Shown here piece by piece: positions 25,581 through 33,443 of a stretch of 64,000 nt of DNA. Each line of letters starts with the position of its first letter. Positions within the stretch are counted from its first letter, which is position 1. The notes beneath the pieces were generated by a model. The model searched no databases, was not told where the DNA came from, and saw nothing but the letters and a program-made list of their open reading frames with translations. The position numbers and the translations under genes are program-made. Source of the DNA: Oscillospiraceae bacterium (GTDB lineage Bacteria > Bacillota > Clostridia > Oscillospirales > Oscillospiraceae); assembly GCA_017430455.1 (NCBI GenBank), contig JAFRMX010000023.1, forward strand, positions 186,001-250,000, in the 5' to 3' direction.

Positions 25581-26510
25581 ATGCCTGTTTTCAAAGACTT
25601 TTATTTCGAATCGACTACCGGCAATAATACGATACACGCCCTGAGGTGCGACCCCGATACTGAGCCCAGAGGTATAGTGCAGATCGCACACGGGATCGCA
25701 GAATATGTCGCCCGATATAAGGATTTCATGAGCTTTCTGGCTGAAAACGGATTTATAGCTGTCGGCAACGATCACCTCGGGCATGGAGGAAGCGTAAAAA
25801 ATCCCGCTGAAAAGGGCCATTTTGCAGATGACAAGGGTTGGGACTATGTTGTCGGAGATATGCACAAGCTCTATGAGACAATGCATTCTGAGCACCCGGA
25901 GCTTCCATATATTCTCTTCGGACACAGCATGGGCAGCTTTCTTACCAGAACATTTATTATTAATTACCCTGAGCTTTTGAATGCCTGTATTCTGAGCGGA
26001 ACCGGTCATCAGGGCAAGGCCCTGCTCACCGGCGGCGTTGTAATGAGCACGCTTGTAAAGAAGATAAAAGGCCCTCGTCACATAGCCGACGGCCTCAACA
26101 ATGTCGCTTTCGGCTCATACAACAACGGATATGAGAATCCGAAAACGGCCTTCGACTGGCTCAACCGTGATCCTGCCGAGGTACAGAAATATATAGACGA
26201 TCCCGATTGCGGCTTTGTCTGTACTGCCGCCCTCTACAACGATATGATGAAAGGGATCAGCTTCATCACCTCTCCTTCAAATATCGCCAAAATGAGAAAA
26301 GATCTCCCTGTCTATTTTATGTCCGGAGGGGCGGATCCTGTCGGTGAGAACGGAAAAGGTGTCAATAAGGCCTATAATGCGTTTTTAAGCGCGGGCATGA
26401 AGGATGTTATGATCCGCATTTATCCCGAAGGCCGCCACGAGATGCTAAATGAGATAAACAAAAAGGACGTCTATAACGACATCCTGAACTGGATAAACTC
26501 AAAGATCTGA
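25581..26510 (+). CDS. Alpha/beta hydrolase, monoacylglycerol lipase-like (S33/Hydrolase_4)
   Basis: A 309-residue serine hydrolase. Motifs: IVQIAHGIAEYVARY (oxyanion His-Gly), NDHLGHGGS, the nucleophile elbow GHSMGS with Ser116, FMSGGADPVG with the likely acid Asp, and YPEGRHEMLNE with the catalytic His. This is the monoacylglycerol lipase / lysophospholipase-like subfamily, so lipid monoester cleavage is likely but unproven. It has no signal peptide. GGAGG lies 9 bases before the ATG, and it diverges from the DUF1015 gene. Confidence 0.85.
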   Translation: MPVFKDFYFESTTGNNTIHALRCDPDTEPRGIVQIAHGIAEYVARYKDFMSFLAENGFIAVGNDHLGHGGSVKNPAEKGHFADDKGWDYVVGDMHKLYETMHSEHPELPYILFGHSMGSFLTRTFIINYPELLNACILSGTGHQGKALLTGGVVMSTLVKKIKGPRHIADGLNNVAFGSYNNGYENPKTAFDWLNRDPAEVQKYIDDPDCGFVCTAALYNDMMKGISFITSPSNIAKMRKDLPVYFMSGGADPVGENGKGVNKAYNAFLSAGMKDVMIRIYPEGRHEMLNEINKKDVYNDILNWINSKI

Positions 26511-26522
26511 GTTCTCCCCCAT

Positions 26523-26550
26523 AAAAAACCACCCGAGAGGGTGGTTTTTT
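26523..26550. terminator. Bidirectional terminator after the hydrolase gene
   Basis: AAAAAACCACCC (26523-26534) pairs with GGGTGGTTTTTT (26539-26550) around a GAGA tetraloop. It ends the plus-strand hydrolase and the minus-strand DUF4097 gene. Confidence 0.9.
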
Positions 26551-26559
26551 TCAGTATTC

Positions 26560-27525
26560 TTATTTTCTTACTTCTATAGATATATCGCCGGTATCGGTAT
26601 TTATCTCGCATCTTCCGCCGCTCATTGACTTGGGTACCTTAACTTTTCCCGTATCGGTCCCGGTCAGGAAGATCTTGTCGCTCAGGAGCACGCCGGAGAC
26701 GTCACCGGTATCGGTCTCTATGTAAATGCTTTCCGCATCACATCTGTCGAGGCTTATATCGCCAGTAGTTCTGTTCAGTTTAAACTCACCGGACGCGATG
26801 ACATCAGTCATGAAGAGCTTTCCCGTGTCTCCATCAGAGCTTAAGTATTCACAGTTCACTTTTACCAGTGTTACACGTCCCGTACCCTCTCTGATATCGA
26901 TGTTCCCCTTTATATCCGAGTTTGTCATCTCGACATTTCCGGTATCCGAAATAAGTCTCATTCCGCCCGCGCTCAGATCATGCAGAGATATATCTCCCGA
27001 ATCGGTTTTTATATGGATCTCACCTTCCGCAGAAGCAAGGCAGCTAACGTCTCCCGTATCATCGCTTACACTTATGCTTCCGAACAAAAAGTCTTTCGGA
27101 ATATCGACATCAGATGTGTCGGAATCTATATCGAGCGCTTTATACTCTTTCTCCGGAAGATACACAGTGATCGAGGGGCTTTCCGTAATTATCCCGAAAT
27201 TTGCGAAATGCCACTTGTTCTCTGCTCTTCTGCTGACCTTAAGGGTATCGCCCTCTACGCGGACTTCATGCGGCCAATCCTCTTCTTCCCTGCAGACGAC
27301 CGCACATTTCCCGTCACCCGAAAGAACAAAATCAATCTTCTCGGTGTCTCCTTCTATGCTGATGCTCCTGAAGTTCTCGGTCACGTCATATGTTCTTGTC
27401 ACATATTCACCAGTACCTGAATTTCCGAGGTTGAATCCGAGCACCCTGTGCGCGAACACGCATACGGCAGCTCCGATCACTATAAGCACTAAAGCAATAC
27501 TGAGTATTTTTTTCGCGTTATTCAT
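26560..27525 (-). CDS. DUF4097 beta-repeat protein, membrane anchored
   Basis: A 321-residue protein with an N-terminal membrane segment (about 6-26) and an external domain of repeated short beta strands. The repeats are marked by SDTSDV, SDDTGDV, KTDSGDISL, SDTGNVEM, REGTGRV, RTTGDISL, ETDTGDVSG and NTDTGDISIEV at roughly 20-residue spacing, as expected for the beta-helix-like DUF4097 (putative adhesin) family. It is the last gene of a PadR-DUF1700-DUF4097 operon, a recurrent Firmicute arrangement. Function is not established; envelope stress sensing has been suggested. Confidence 0.85.
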   Translation of the reverse strand: MNNAKKILSIALVLIVIGAAVCVFAHRVLGFNLGNSGTGEYVTRTYDVTENFRSISIEGDTEKIDFVLSGDGKCAVVCREEEDWPHEVRVEGDTLKVSRRAENKWHFANFGIITESPSITVYLPEKEYKALDIDSDTSDVDIPKDFLFGSISVSDDTGDVSCLASAEGEIHIKTDSGDISLHDLSAGGMRLISDTGNVEMTNSDIKGNIDIREGTGRVTLVKVNCEYLSSDGDTGKLFMTDVIASGEFKLNRTTGDISLDRCDAESIYIETDTGDVSGVLLSDKIFLTGTDTGKVKVPKSMSGGRCEINTDTGDISIEVRK

Positions 27526-27528
27526 TAT

Positions 27529-28125
27529 TTATTCCTCCATACCGACAAATGAAGTTTTGATTCCCAGAATTATTCGTTTAGTCATTTTCAGAATCAGTTT
27601 CGTGGCCCACACCGAAACATAAAACAGCAGTATCGCAAGTCCCGCGCACACGGCCGCGGCTCCCAGGGAAAACAGCGCAACTGCAGGAGCCCCTTTGAAC
27701 AGAGAAATAAAGAGTCCCGCGATGCCCCCGACCGCGCCGGCTGCCATAGAGAAGCATGCAGCATAAATGCATACCGCTGCAGCCCAGATGATCACATAGA
27801 GCGAAAGAACTATTGCCAGAACTGAAACAAGAATAGGGAGCCAGACGGGAGAACCGAGAACGAGGAGAATGATCTCCCATACTTTCAAGCTTTTCTTCGA
27901 TTTTACCTTTTCACGGACCAGCTTCGACAGCGGGATCTCGGACATGATCTGTTCCACGATGCTGTCCACGGTCCCGATCCCGGCAACCGCTTCTTCCTCA
28001 GACAATCCGTCCTCCATTCGGTCGTCTATCATTTCGCTGTAGAAAGCGATCCTCTCTTCGATGTCCTTCTGCGGCAGTCCGGAGAGTTTTCTTCTCAGCC
28101 CGCTCAAGAACTCTTCCTTATTCAT
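27529..28125 (-). CDS. DUF1700 family membrane protein
   Basis: A 198-residue protein. The cytoplasmic N-terminus reads MNKEEFLSGLRRKLSGLPQKDIEERIAFYSEMIDDRMEDGLSEEEAV, the DUF1700 hallmark, followed by four or so membrane helices from about residue 85. I chose ATG 28125: GGAGG is 9 bases upstream and the family homology starts there. It overlaps the padR stop by 8 bases and precedes DUF4097 by 3 bases. Such proteins are thought to act with their DUF4097 and PadR partners. Confidence 0.85.
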   Translation of the reverse strand: MNKEEFLSGLRRKLSGLPQKDIEERIAFYSEMIDDRMEDGLSEEEAVAGIGTVDSIVEQIMSEIPLSKLVREKVKSKKSLKVWEIILLVLGSPVWLPILVSVLAIVLSLYVIIWAAAVCIYAACFSMAAGAVGGIAGLFISLFKGAPAVALFSLGAAAVCAGLAILLFYVSVWATKLILKMTKRIILGIKTSFVGMEE

Positions 28126-28438
28126 TTCCGGTTTCCTCCCTTGTGATAAAGTTATAGATGGCATTGATCTCTTTCCAGTCTTCTTTAAATTCTTCTATGC
28201 GTCTCAGGCCTTCCCGGGTTATATGATAGTACTTGCGGAGCCTGCCCTCGTGCTCAACACTCCTGACAGTGATCATGTTTCCTGCCTCCAGGCGTTTAAG
28301 TATCGTATAAAGAGTGGATTCGGACATCTCCAGATACGGTTTCATATCTTTGATTATCCTGTAACCGTAGGAGTCCTCATTCTTTATAGCGGCCAGCACA
28401 CAAGCGTCCAACAGGCCGCGCTTCAATTGAATGTCCAT
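28118..28438 (-). CDS. PadR family transcriptional regulator
   Basis: A 106-residue winged-helix repressor: QLKRGLLDACVLAAIKNEDSYGYRIIKDM at the start, SESTLYTILKRLEAGNMI (recognition helix) and GRLRKYYHITREGLRRIEEF (wing). It heads its own operon with DUF1700 and DUF4097. A perfect 21-base palindrome covers the promoter just upstream, so autoregulation is likely. The ligand is unknown. GGGAGG lies about 4 bases before the ATG. Confidence 0.92.
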   Translation of the reverse strand: MDIQLKRGLLDACVLAAIKNEDSYGYRIIKDMKPYLEMSESTLYTILKRLEAGNMITVRSVEHEGRLRKYYHITREGLRRIEEFKEDWKEINAIYNFITREETGNE

Positions 28439-28475
28439 TCCATACCTCCCTTTGTGTAATACATCTCTTAGTGTT

Positions 28476-28508
28476 ATACATCGTAATACGATGTATATTA
28501 TTTGTCAA
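28476..28508 (-). promoter_or_regulatory. padR operon promoter with palindromic operator
   Basis: A perfect dyad ATACATCGTA (28476-28485), centre A, TACGATGTAT (28487-28496). It holds the ATGT/ACAT half-site style known for PadR proteins. On the minus strand TTGACA (28508-28503) is 17 bases from TACGAT (28485-28480), so the palindrome overlaps the spacer and -10. Repressor binding there would block RNA polymerase. Confidence 0.7.
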
Positions 28509-28613
28509 GAGGTTTTTAAAAATTTTATATTTATTTGTCATTTTGAGCCTTCGAAGGATCCGCTTCCCATAAACAATTGCCACCCATACGAGCGGCCTTA
28601 TTATCATAAAAAA

Positions 28614-28637
28614 AAGAGACGGTGTGTTCCGTCTCTT
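28614..28637 (-). terminator. Intrinsic terminator after the unrecognised gene
   Basis: AAGAGACGG (28614-28622) pairs with CCGTCTCTT (28629-28637) around a 6-base loop. On the minus strand a run of T follows. It ends the esterase-GyrI-unknown transcript. Confidence 0.8.
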
Positions 28638-28654
28638 ACATTTCTTTTATTTCT

Positions 28655-29161
28655 TCATTTATTACTTTTGTCTCTCATGAACTCCAGCTTATACAGGATG
28701 AAATCATTATCCTTCAGGTCAAAATTTTCTTCGGTGACCAGGAAGACATTATTATATGCTGTCCTGTACTTAAAGATATTGAAAAAAGACTGGACCTCAC
28801 CGTGATCATCATATGCCTTCTTCACATCGTTGCCGATCACGTTGAAATCGACCTGAAGAAGCCTGGTTAATTCGTTGTAATTCGGGATCGACCGGCCGAG
28901 CTCACAACTGAAGTCCTTCAAGCCGGTGCCTTCCGGCTGCTCAAACTCCTCCTGAAGGATCGCCATGATCCAGGAGAAAGCTTCAAAACAGCCGTTCTTC
29001 ACCGTGTAATTGATCAGACGGCAAAGCTCCGATTCAAGCCCGCAGGAGATAAGCTGCCTTGTAATTTCTGCAGTCTCCAGAAGCGAATCGATATCGTCAG
29101 GATCATGTAAACTGTTATTTTGTATTAATTCTTCCAACGATCTCATTTCTGCTTTTTCCAA
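28655..29161 (-). CDS. Protein of unknown function in an esterase-GyrI operon
   Basis: A 168-residue acidic, soluble protein that I do not recognise. It is predicted mostly helical in the first half (LEELIQNN, IDSLLETAEITRQLIS, CFEAFSWIMAILQEEFEQ) with a mixed second half ending ILYKLEFMRDKSNK; no signal peptide or membrane segment. I start it at TTG 29161 because AGGAGG lies 6-7 bases before it; ATG 29146 has no good Shine-Dalgarno. It follows the GyrI-like gene by 25 bases and is closed by a terminator. Confidence 0.6.
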   Translation of the reverse strand: MEKAEMRSLEELIQNNSLHDPDDIDSLLETAEITRQLISCGLESELCRLINYTVKNGCFEAFSWIMAILQEEFEQPEGTGLKDFSCELGRSIPNYNELTRLLQVDFNVIGNDVKKAYDDHGEVQSFFNIFKYRTAYNNVFLVTEENFDLKDNDFILYKLEFMRDKSNK

Positions 29162-29186
29162 CACTCTCCTCCTCACGACCTGGAAA

Positions 29187-29819
29187 TCAGATCTTTTTGA
29201 TCGGATGACGGATGATAGTTTTCCATTTCTCCGGAGAAGCCTTGCGGGGATCGGAGAGATAGATCTCATGATGCAGGCGGGTTTCTGTCATATCGTTCTC
29301 ATATCCGTTTTCGGCGAGATACTTATCCATCAGTGCCACAGTCTCCGGCTCGTCATCATACGGACCGATATGCATGATCTGAACGCACAGCCCTTCGTCA
29401 ACAGTCAGAAATTCTGCGGAAGAGCAGTCAGTCTTCTTCTTTTTTGATGCCGTTTCAACTGCCCAGGCAAAGTCAGCTTTTGTCACAAAATCGGGCAAGC
29501 GGATTATGGAGATCCAGTTGAACGTATCTTTGTTCCCGTAATCGACTCCTTTGACGCCCTCCTGCCACCAAAAACCTTCCAGCGGAGGTACGACATATTC
29601 ATAGAAACCCTCGATATGATGATCTGTCTTGCAGCTCATCCTGAGCGTATAGGCAATAGCATACAGAACACCGACAGCCTTCCTGTAATCTCCGCCCTCC
29701 TCATTCGGATCGCCATGCCCGCGCACGGCGATATAGTTTGCTTCCGGAACGGTTACGATCTCCGGAACATTCTTCGGCATATAAAATTCTTTGTATTCTT
29801 TCTTGAAATCAAACGGCAA
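29187..29819 (-). CDS. GyrI-like small-molecule-binding domain protein
   Basis: A 210-residue stand-alone GyrI-like (SHS2-fold) protein. Landmarks are VPEIVTVPEANYIAVRGHGDPNEEGG, a YRKAVGVLYAIAYTLRM helix, the EGFYEYVVPPLEGFWWQEG aromatic stretch, and LCVQIMHIGPYDDEPETVALM. Stand-alone members bind or hydrolyse small hydrophobic molecules in some bacteria; the ligand here is unknown. The start is TTG 29819, preceded by AGGAGG with good spacing. It is coexpressed with the upstream esterase (22-base gap). Confidence 0.82.
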   Translation of the reverse strand: MPFDFKKEYKEFYMPKNVPEIVTVPEANYIAVRGHGDPNEEGGDYRKAVGVLYAIAYTLRMSCKTDHHIEGFYEYVVPPLEGFWWQEGVKGVDYGNKDTFNWISIIRLPDFVTKADFAWAVETASKKKKTDCSSAEFLTVDEGLCVQIMHIGPYDDEPETVALMDKYLAENGYENDMTETRLHHEIYLSDPRKASPEKWKTIIRHPIKKI

Positions 29820-29841
29820 GGTTCTTCCTCCTACTCACCCG

Positions 29842-30618
29842 TCATCTGCCGGTCTGTAACGGAAGCCAGTCAAGGACCTTTTTTATCTGCAGGTCCCAGA
29901 AATCCCATTCGTGTCCGTAATCACCTTCATCCCACGTGACACAGATGCCGTTCTCCTGCAGAAAGTCCCTGAAATCGGTATTTGCTTTCATCAGACCGTC
30001 CTTTGTTCCGCATGCCATATAGATCTCGGGAATGCTTCTCTTCTCTCTCAGCATATCCTTTACCGCGATCTTAGGGTTCATATCTGTATATGATGCTTCC
30101 CCCAGGTTGTCAAACAGCCCTATGTTCGCATCCTCGGAAAGATCATCAAAAAGATTCAGGGCTGAGGACAAGCCGGCAGCATATCCGAAAGTATCCGAAA
30201 ATACGATACCGTTTCTGAGTGCTCCGTAGCCGCCCATGGAAAGGCCGGCGATAAACGTATCCTCGCGCTTATCGGAAAGCGGGAACATCCTCCTTGTCAT
30301 ATCTACAAGCTCTTCCCCGATAAAGGTCTCGTAATCGTTCCACGGCGTTCTCGACTTAAAGTAGAAGGAATTGTCTCCGGAAGGCATCACCACCGCAAGA
30401 TTTTTTTCTTCCGCCCACCTGTGGATACGGGTATAGCTTACCCAGTCGGTATAATTACCCAGCAGGCCGTGGAGCAGATAAAGCGTCTTGTACTTGCAGT
30501 TTTTATCTTCCGTATAAGTGTCTGTATCCGAATCGAAACGGTCCGCAGGCAGGATCACGTTTACAGGCACTGTGCGAAACAAGGCCTTTGAATTGTAATT
30601 CATCTGGATCAAAGCCAT
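29842..30618 (-). CDS. Esterase D-family serine esterase
   Basis: A 258-residue cytoplasmic hydrolase of the esterase D / EstA (tributyrin esterase) family. It shows YKTLYLLHGLLGNYTDWV, the nucleophile motif AGLSMGGYGA (Ser127), MACGTKDGL (likely acid Asp) and GDYGHEWDFW (catalytic His). It probably cleaves short-chain acyl or S-formyl esters. GGAGGGG lies about 8 bases before the ATG, and tandem promoter-like sequences lie about 140 bases upstream, giving an unusually long leader. Confidence 0.85.
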   Translation of the reverse strand: MALIQMNYNSKALFRTVPVNVILPADRFDSDTDTYTEDKNCKYKTLYLLHGLLGNYTDWVSYTRIHRWAEEKNLAVVMPSGDNSFYFKSRTPWNDYETFIGEELVDMTRRMFPLSDKREDTFIAGLSMGGYGALRNGIVFSDTFGYAAGLSSALNLFDDLSEDANIGLFDNLGEASYTDMNPKIAVKDMLREKRSIPEIYMACGTKDGLMKANTDFRDFLQENGICVTWDEGDYGHEWDFWDLQIKKVLDWLPLQTGR

Positions 30619-30763
30619 ATCATTATCCCCTCCGGCTTTTACCGGTCATTTTTTGTTTTTATAGCCTGAGATGTCCGTATACGTTAACTGCCGGTTTCTT
30701 TTTACCCTTCGTCAGTCCCTGAAAGGTCATTAGTCTCATCCGATCGCCGCGCTGAGCTGCCCT

Positions 30764-30820
30764 ATCATAACATAAATAGAAAGGAACGGCAATTTTAACA
30801 TATGTCTGCAATGCCGCCAA
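30764..30820 (-). promoter_or_regulatory. Two candidate tandem promoters for the esterase operon
   Basis: On the minus strand TTGGCG (30820-30815) is 17 bases from TAAAAT (30797-30792), and TTGCCG (30792-30787) is 17 bases from TATGAT (30769-30764). Both would leave a leader of roughly 140-165 bases before the esterase start at 30618. No known riboswitch is recognised in that leader. Confidence 0.45.
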
Positions 30821-30869
30821 ATGATCATCTCCGATACCCTGTATTCGGAACCGCAGATGAGAAGTGAGC

Positions 30870-32711
30870 TTATTCTTTTACCCTGATCAAACAGCGCATT
30901 GCGTTCAGGACGGCAACGATCAGCACTCCGACATCGCCGAATACTGCCCACCACATATTTGTAAGGCCGAATGCGCTCAAAATGAGTATAGCGAATTTCA
31001 CGCCGAGCGCGAGTATTATGTTCTCATGTACTATCCGCATGGTCCTGTGAGCGATCTTTATAGCAAGCGGCAAACGCGAGATACGGTCATCCATAATGAC
31101 TATATCGGCCGATTCAATCGCGGCATCACTTCCAAGGGCTCCCATAGCTATTCCGACATCGGCCCGGGAAAGCACCGGTGCGTCGTTTATCCCGTCCCCG
31201 ACAAAGGCGACATGTGCACCCGACCCGAGCAGATCCTCAACTGCAGTAACTTTTTGGGCGGGCAGAAGCTCAGCCCTGTAGCTGTCCACACCGATCTTTT
31301 CTGCGACGGCTTTCGCAACCTTCTCGGAATCGCCCGTGAGCATAATGGTCTGTTTAATGCCGAGCTCCTTGAGCTTATTAAAACTCTCTCTGACCTCCGG
31401 CTTGAGCTGATCGTTTATAATAATATGCCCCATGTAACGGTTGCCTTCGGAAATGTGTATAGCAGTGCCTGGGAGATGGCATTCGTGCCAATCAGCACCT
31501 GCTTTCTCCATCAGCTTGCTGTTGCCGAGGAAGAAGATCTTCCCGTCGACCTGTGCCTCTATACCCATCCCTGCTATTTCTTTTATCTCACCTATCCTGC
31601 TCCGGTCAATATCACCTGCAAACGCTGTAACAACGGACTCCGCGATAGGATGGGATGAATAGCACTCGGCTGCGGCCGCTATGTCAAGAAGCTCCTCTGC
31701 CGAGATCTCTGACGGGTGTACCGCATCCACTGCAAAGCTGCCCTGTGTCAGAGTTCCCGTCTTATCAAAGACCACCGTATCCGCCTTGGAGAGCATCTCA
31801 AGATAATTGGCGCCTTTTACAAGGATACCATCGCGCGAAGCGCCTCCTATCCCACCGAAAAAACTCAGTGGAACTGACACCACCAGCGCGCAGGGACAGG
31901 AGACGACCAGGAAAATAAGAGCGCGATTGATCCAGTCCGCCCATGATTTGCTGAAGAACAGAGGCGGTATTACAGCGAGAAGGGCAGCGCTTATCACGAC
32001 GATAGGTGTATACCAGCGTGCAAAACGGGTTATGAAGTTTTCTATCCTCGCCTTTTTCTCGGAAGAATTCTCGACAAGCTCCAAAATGCGTGCGACCGTG
32101 CTCTCTCCATAAGCACTACTCGTCTTTACCTTCAAAACACCGCTTAAGTTTATGCTGCCCGAAAGTACCGTGTCTCCGACAGTCTTGTCTGAAGGGAGAC
32201 TTTCGCCTGTAAGTGCGGAGGTATCCACGCTCCCGGCGCCTTCGATAACGGTACCGTCAAGCGGTATCCTCTCTCCGGGTTTCAGAACTATTATCTCTCC
32301 TATTTCTACTTCTTCGGGATCAACTTCCAGCTCTTCGCCCTCCCTCAGAACAACGGCATACTCGGGCCTTATGTCCATTAGTGCCGCAATCGACTTCCTG
32401 CTCTTTCCGACGGCTATAGACTGGAACCACTCACCGATCTGATAAAACAGCATAACAGCTGCAGCCTCAGGGTATTCCCTGATTGCAAATGCTCCGAGCG
32501 TCGCGACTGCCATAAGGAATTTCTCATCAAAGATTTGTCCGTGTGCAATATTTCTTGCAGCGGACCATAAGACGTCCCAGCCGATCACAAGGTAAGGAAC
32601 GGCGAAGGCAAGCCCCTTCCAGATGCCATCAAGAGGAATCAGGGCGGCGATAACGGTCAAAAGAGCCGCTGACACTATCCTTATAAGGGTCTTTTTCTGC
32701 TTCTTAGTCAT
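30870..32711 (-). CDS. Zn/Cd-type P1B ATPase (heavy-metal exporter)
   Basis: A 613-residue P-type ATPase. Visible are the actuator TGES motif (ALTGESLPS), the transmembrane metal motif SCPCALVVS, phosphorylation site DKTGTLTQG, SSHPIAESV (HP locus), MLTGDSEKVA and VGDGINDAP. The last helices carry ALGVKFAIL and VFGDVGVLIV, the Lys and Asp-Gly features of the P1B-2 Zn2+/Cd2+/Pb2+ subgroup. It lacks an N-terminal metal-binding domain; a separate HMA protein is encoded 9 bases upstream. With the SmtB/ArsR regulator it forms a metal-resistance operon. Confidence 0.92.
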   Translation of the reverse strand: MTKKQKKTLIRIVSAALLTVIAALIPLDGIWKGLAFAVPYLVIGWDVLWSAARNIAHGQIFDEKFLMAVATLGAFAIREYPEAAAVMLFYQIGEWFQSIAVGKSRKSIAALMDIRPEYAVVLREGEELEVDPEEVEIGEIIVLKPGERIPLDGTVIEGAGSVDTSALTGESLPSDKTVGDTVLSGSINLSGVLKVKTSSAYGESTVARILELVENSSEKKARIENFITRFARWYTPIVVISAALLAVIPPLFFSKSWADWINRALIFLVVSCPCALVVSVPLSFFGGIGGASRDGILVKGANYLEMLSKADTVVFDKTGTLTQGSFAVDAVHPSEISAEELLDIAAAAECYSSHPIAESVVTAFAGDIDRSRIGEIKEIAGMGIEAQVDGKIFFLGNSKLMEKAGADWHECHLPGTAIHISEGNRYMGHIIINDQLKPEVRESFNKLKELGIKQTIMLTGDSEKVAKAVAEKIGVDSYRAELLPAQKVTAVEDLLGSGAHVAFVGDGINDAPVLSRADVGIAMGALGSDAAIESADIVIMDDRISRLPLAIKIAHRTMRIVHENIILALGVKFAILILSAFGLTNMWWAVFGDVGVLIVAVLNAMRCLIRVKE

Positions 32712-32720
32712 ATAAGCTCT

Positions 32721-32942
32721 TTATTTGAGAATGACACTGCAATCCGGCTCGACCTTGGAAATACATTTGACGGCAGCCTTCACGACCTCATCAAAGCGCT
32801 CGTCATCAGCTTCGATAGTCATCTTCTGGGTCATAAAGCTGACAGTCGCATTATTTACGCCGTCCAGCTTTTTGATGGCGGCTTCCATCTTTGCTGCGCA
32901 ATTTGCGCAATCGAGATCCTCGAGTTTGAATGTTTTTTTCAT
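32721..32942 (-). CDS. Stand-alone heavy-metal-associated (HMA) domain protein
   Basis: A 73-residue ferredoxin-like metal-binding domain: FKLEDLDCANCAAKMEAAIKKLDGV with the CxxC pair (Cys13, Cys16), then ATVSFMTQKMTIEAD. The preceding DxDC pattern resembles Zn/Cd-type HMA domains. It probably delivers metal to, or regulates, the adjacent ATPase, replacing the N-terminal domain that protein lacks. GAGAGG lies upstream of the ATG. Confidence 0.9.
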   Translation of the reverse strand: MKKTFKLEDLDCANCAAKMEAAIKKLDGVNNATVSFMTQKMTIEADDERFDEVVKAAVKCISKVEPDCSVILK

Positions 32943-32988
32943 GTTCTGTTCCTCTCTTTATCTGCAATTATAATAATCGTATCCGGGC

Positions 32989-33324
32989 TCACTGCTTTTC
33001 TGTCAGATGTTCGAATCCCTGGCCTATAATGGCCCTCACATGATCATCCGAGAGATGGTAATAGATGGTCTTCCCCTCTCTGCGGCTCGCGACCAGATTT
33101 GCATCCTTTAAAGTCCTGAGCTGGTGAGAAATGGCGGACTGAGTCATACCTAAAAGCTCCGCGATTGCACAAACGCACATCTCCGATTCGGAAAGAGCAA
33201 AGAGTATCTTTACCCTGGTTGAGTCCCCGAATAGCTTGAAAAGATCGCTGAGATCCGAGAGAAGCTCATCAGCAGGCAGGTCCGTCTTAACTTTATTCAA
33301 AAGATCTAAATGATTATGAATCAT
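32989..33324 (-). CDS. SmtB/ArsR-family metal-sensing repressor
   Basis: A 111-residue winged-helix repressor: FGDSTRVKILFALSESEMCVCAIAELLGMTQSAISHQLRTLKDANLV. It carries a CVC motif in the helix used by CadC-type alpha-3 sites, and also the full alpha-5 zinc site pattern D-x-H-x10-H-x2-E (DDH ... EHLTE near the C-terminus), as in SmtB. It should release DNA when zinc, cadmium or lead binds. It is first in the operon with the HMA protein and ATPase; operator-like repeats lie in its promoter. Confidence 0.92.
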   Translation of the reverse strand: MIHNHLDLLNKVKTDLPADELLSDLSDLFKLFGDSTRVKILFALSESEMCVCAIAELLGMTQSAISHQLRTLKDANLVASRREGKTIYYHLSDDHVRAIIGQGFEHLTEKQ

Positions 33325-33339
33325 TATATGAGTCTCCGT

Positions 33340-33388
33340 TCATATGACTACTTGTTCATATGATAATCTATTCATGTGTAATTGTCAA
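33340..33388 (-). promoter_or_regulatory. Promoter and operator repeats of the metal-efflux operon
   Basis: On the minus strand TTGACA (33388-33383) and TATCAT (33365-33360) are 17 bases apart. Two copies of the self-palindromic octamer TCATATGA lie at 33356-33363 and 33340-33347, 16 bases apart, overlapping the -10 and initial transcribed region. ATATGAAC-type half-sites are typical of ArsR/SmtB operators. Confidence 0.75.
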
Positions 33389-33389
33389 G

Positions 33390-33420
33390 AAAAAAATCCA
33401 CCGGAAAAACCGATGGATTT
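33390..33420 (-). terminator. Terminator of the murF-ispH/S1 transcript
   Basis: On the minus-strand RNA AAAUCCAUCGG pairs with CCGGUGGAUUU (33420-33410 with 33404-33394), including one U-G wobble, around a U5 loop and followed by a U-run. On the plus strand the same position is a C-A mismatch, so it favours minus-strand use. Confidence 0.75.
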
Positions 33421-33443
33421 ATAATCTTAGATTATTAAAGAAA

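Noticed and set aside
25497..26081. Upstream extension of the DUF1015 reading frame
   Set aside because: It runs antisense through the alpha/beta hydrolase gene and shows no homology; the real start is near 25490.
30660..30740. A 26-codon frame in the esterase leader (starts MRLMTFQGLTKGKKK)
   Set aside because: No Shine-Dalgarno and no coding evidence; chance ORFs of this size are expected in a 140-base leader.
30736..30954. A 72-codon minus-strand frame between the P-type ATPase and the esterase
   Set aside because: It overlaps the conserved end of the ATPase in another frame and the candidate promoters; no domain or start signal.
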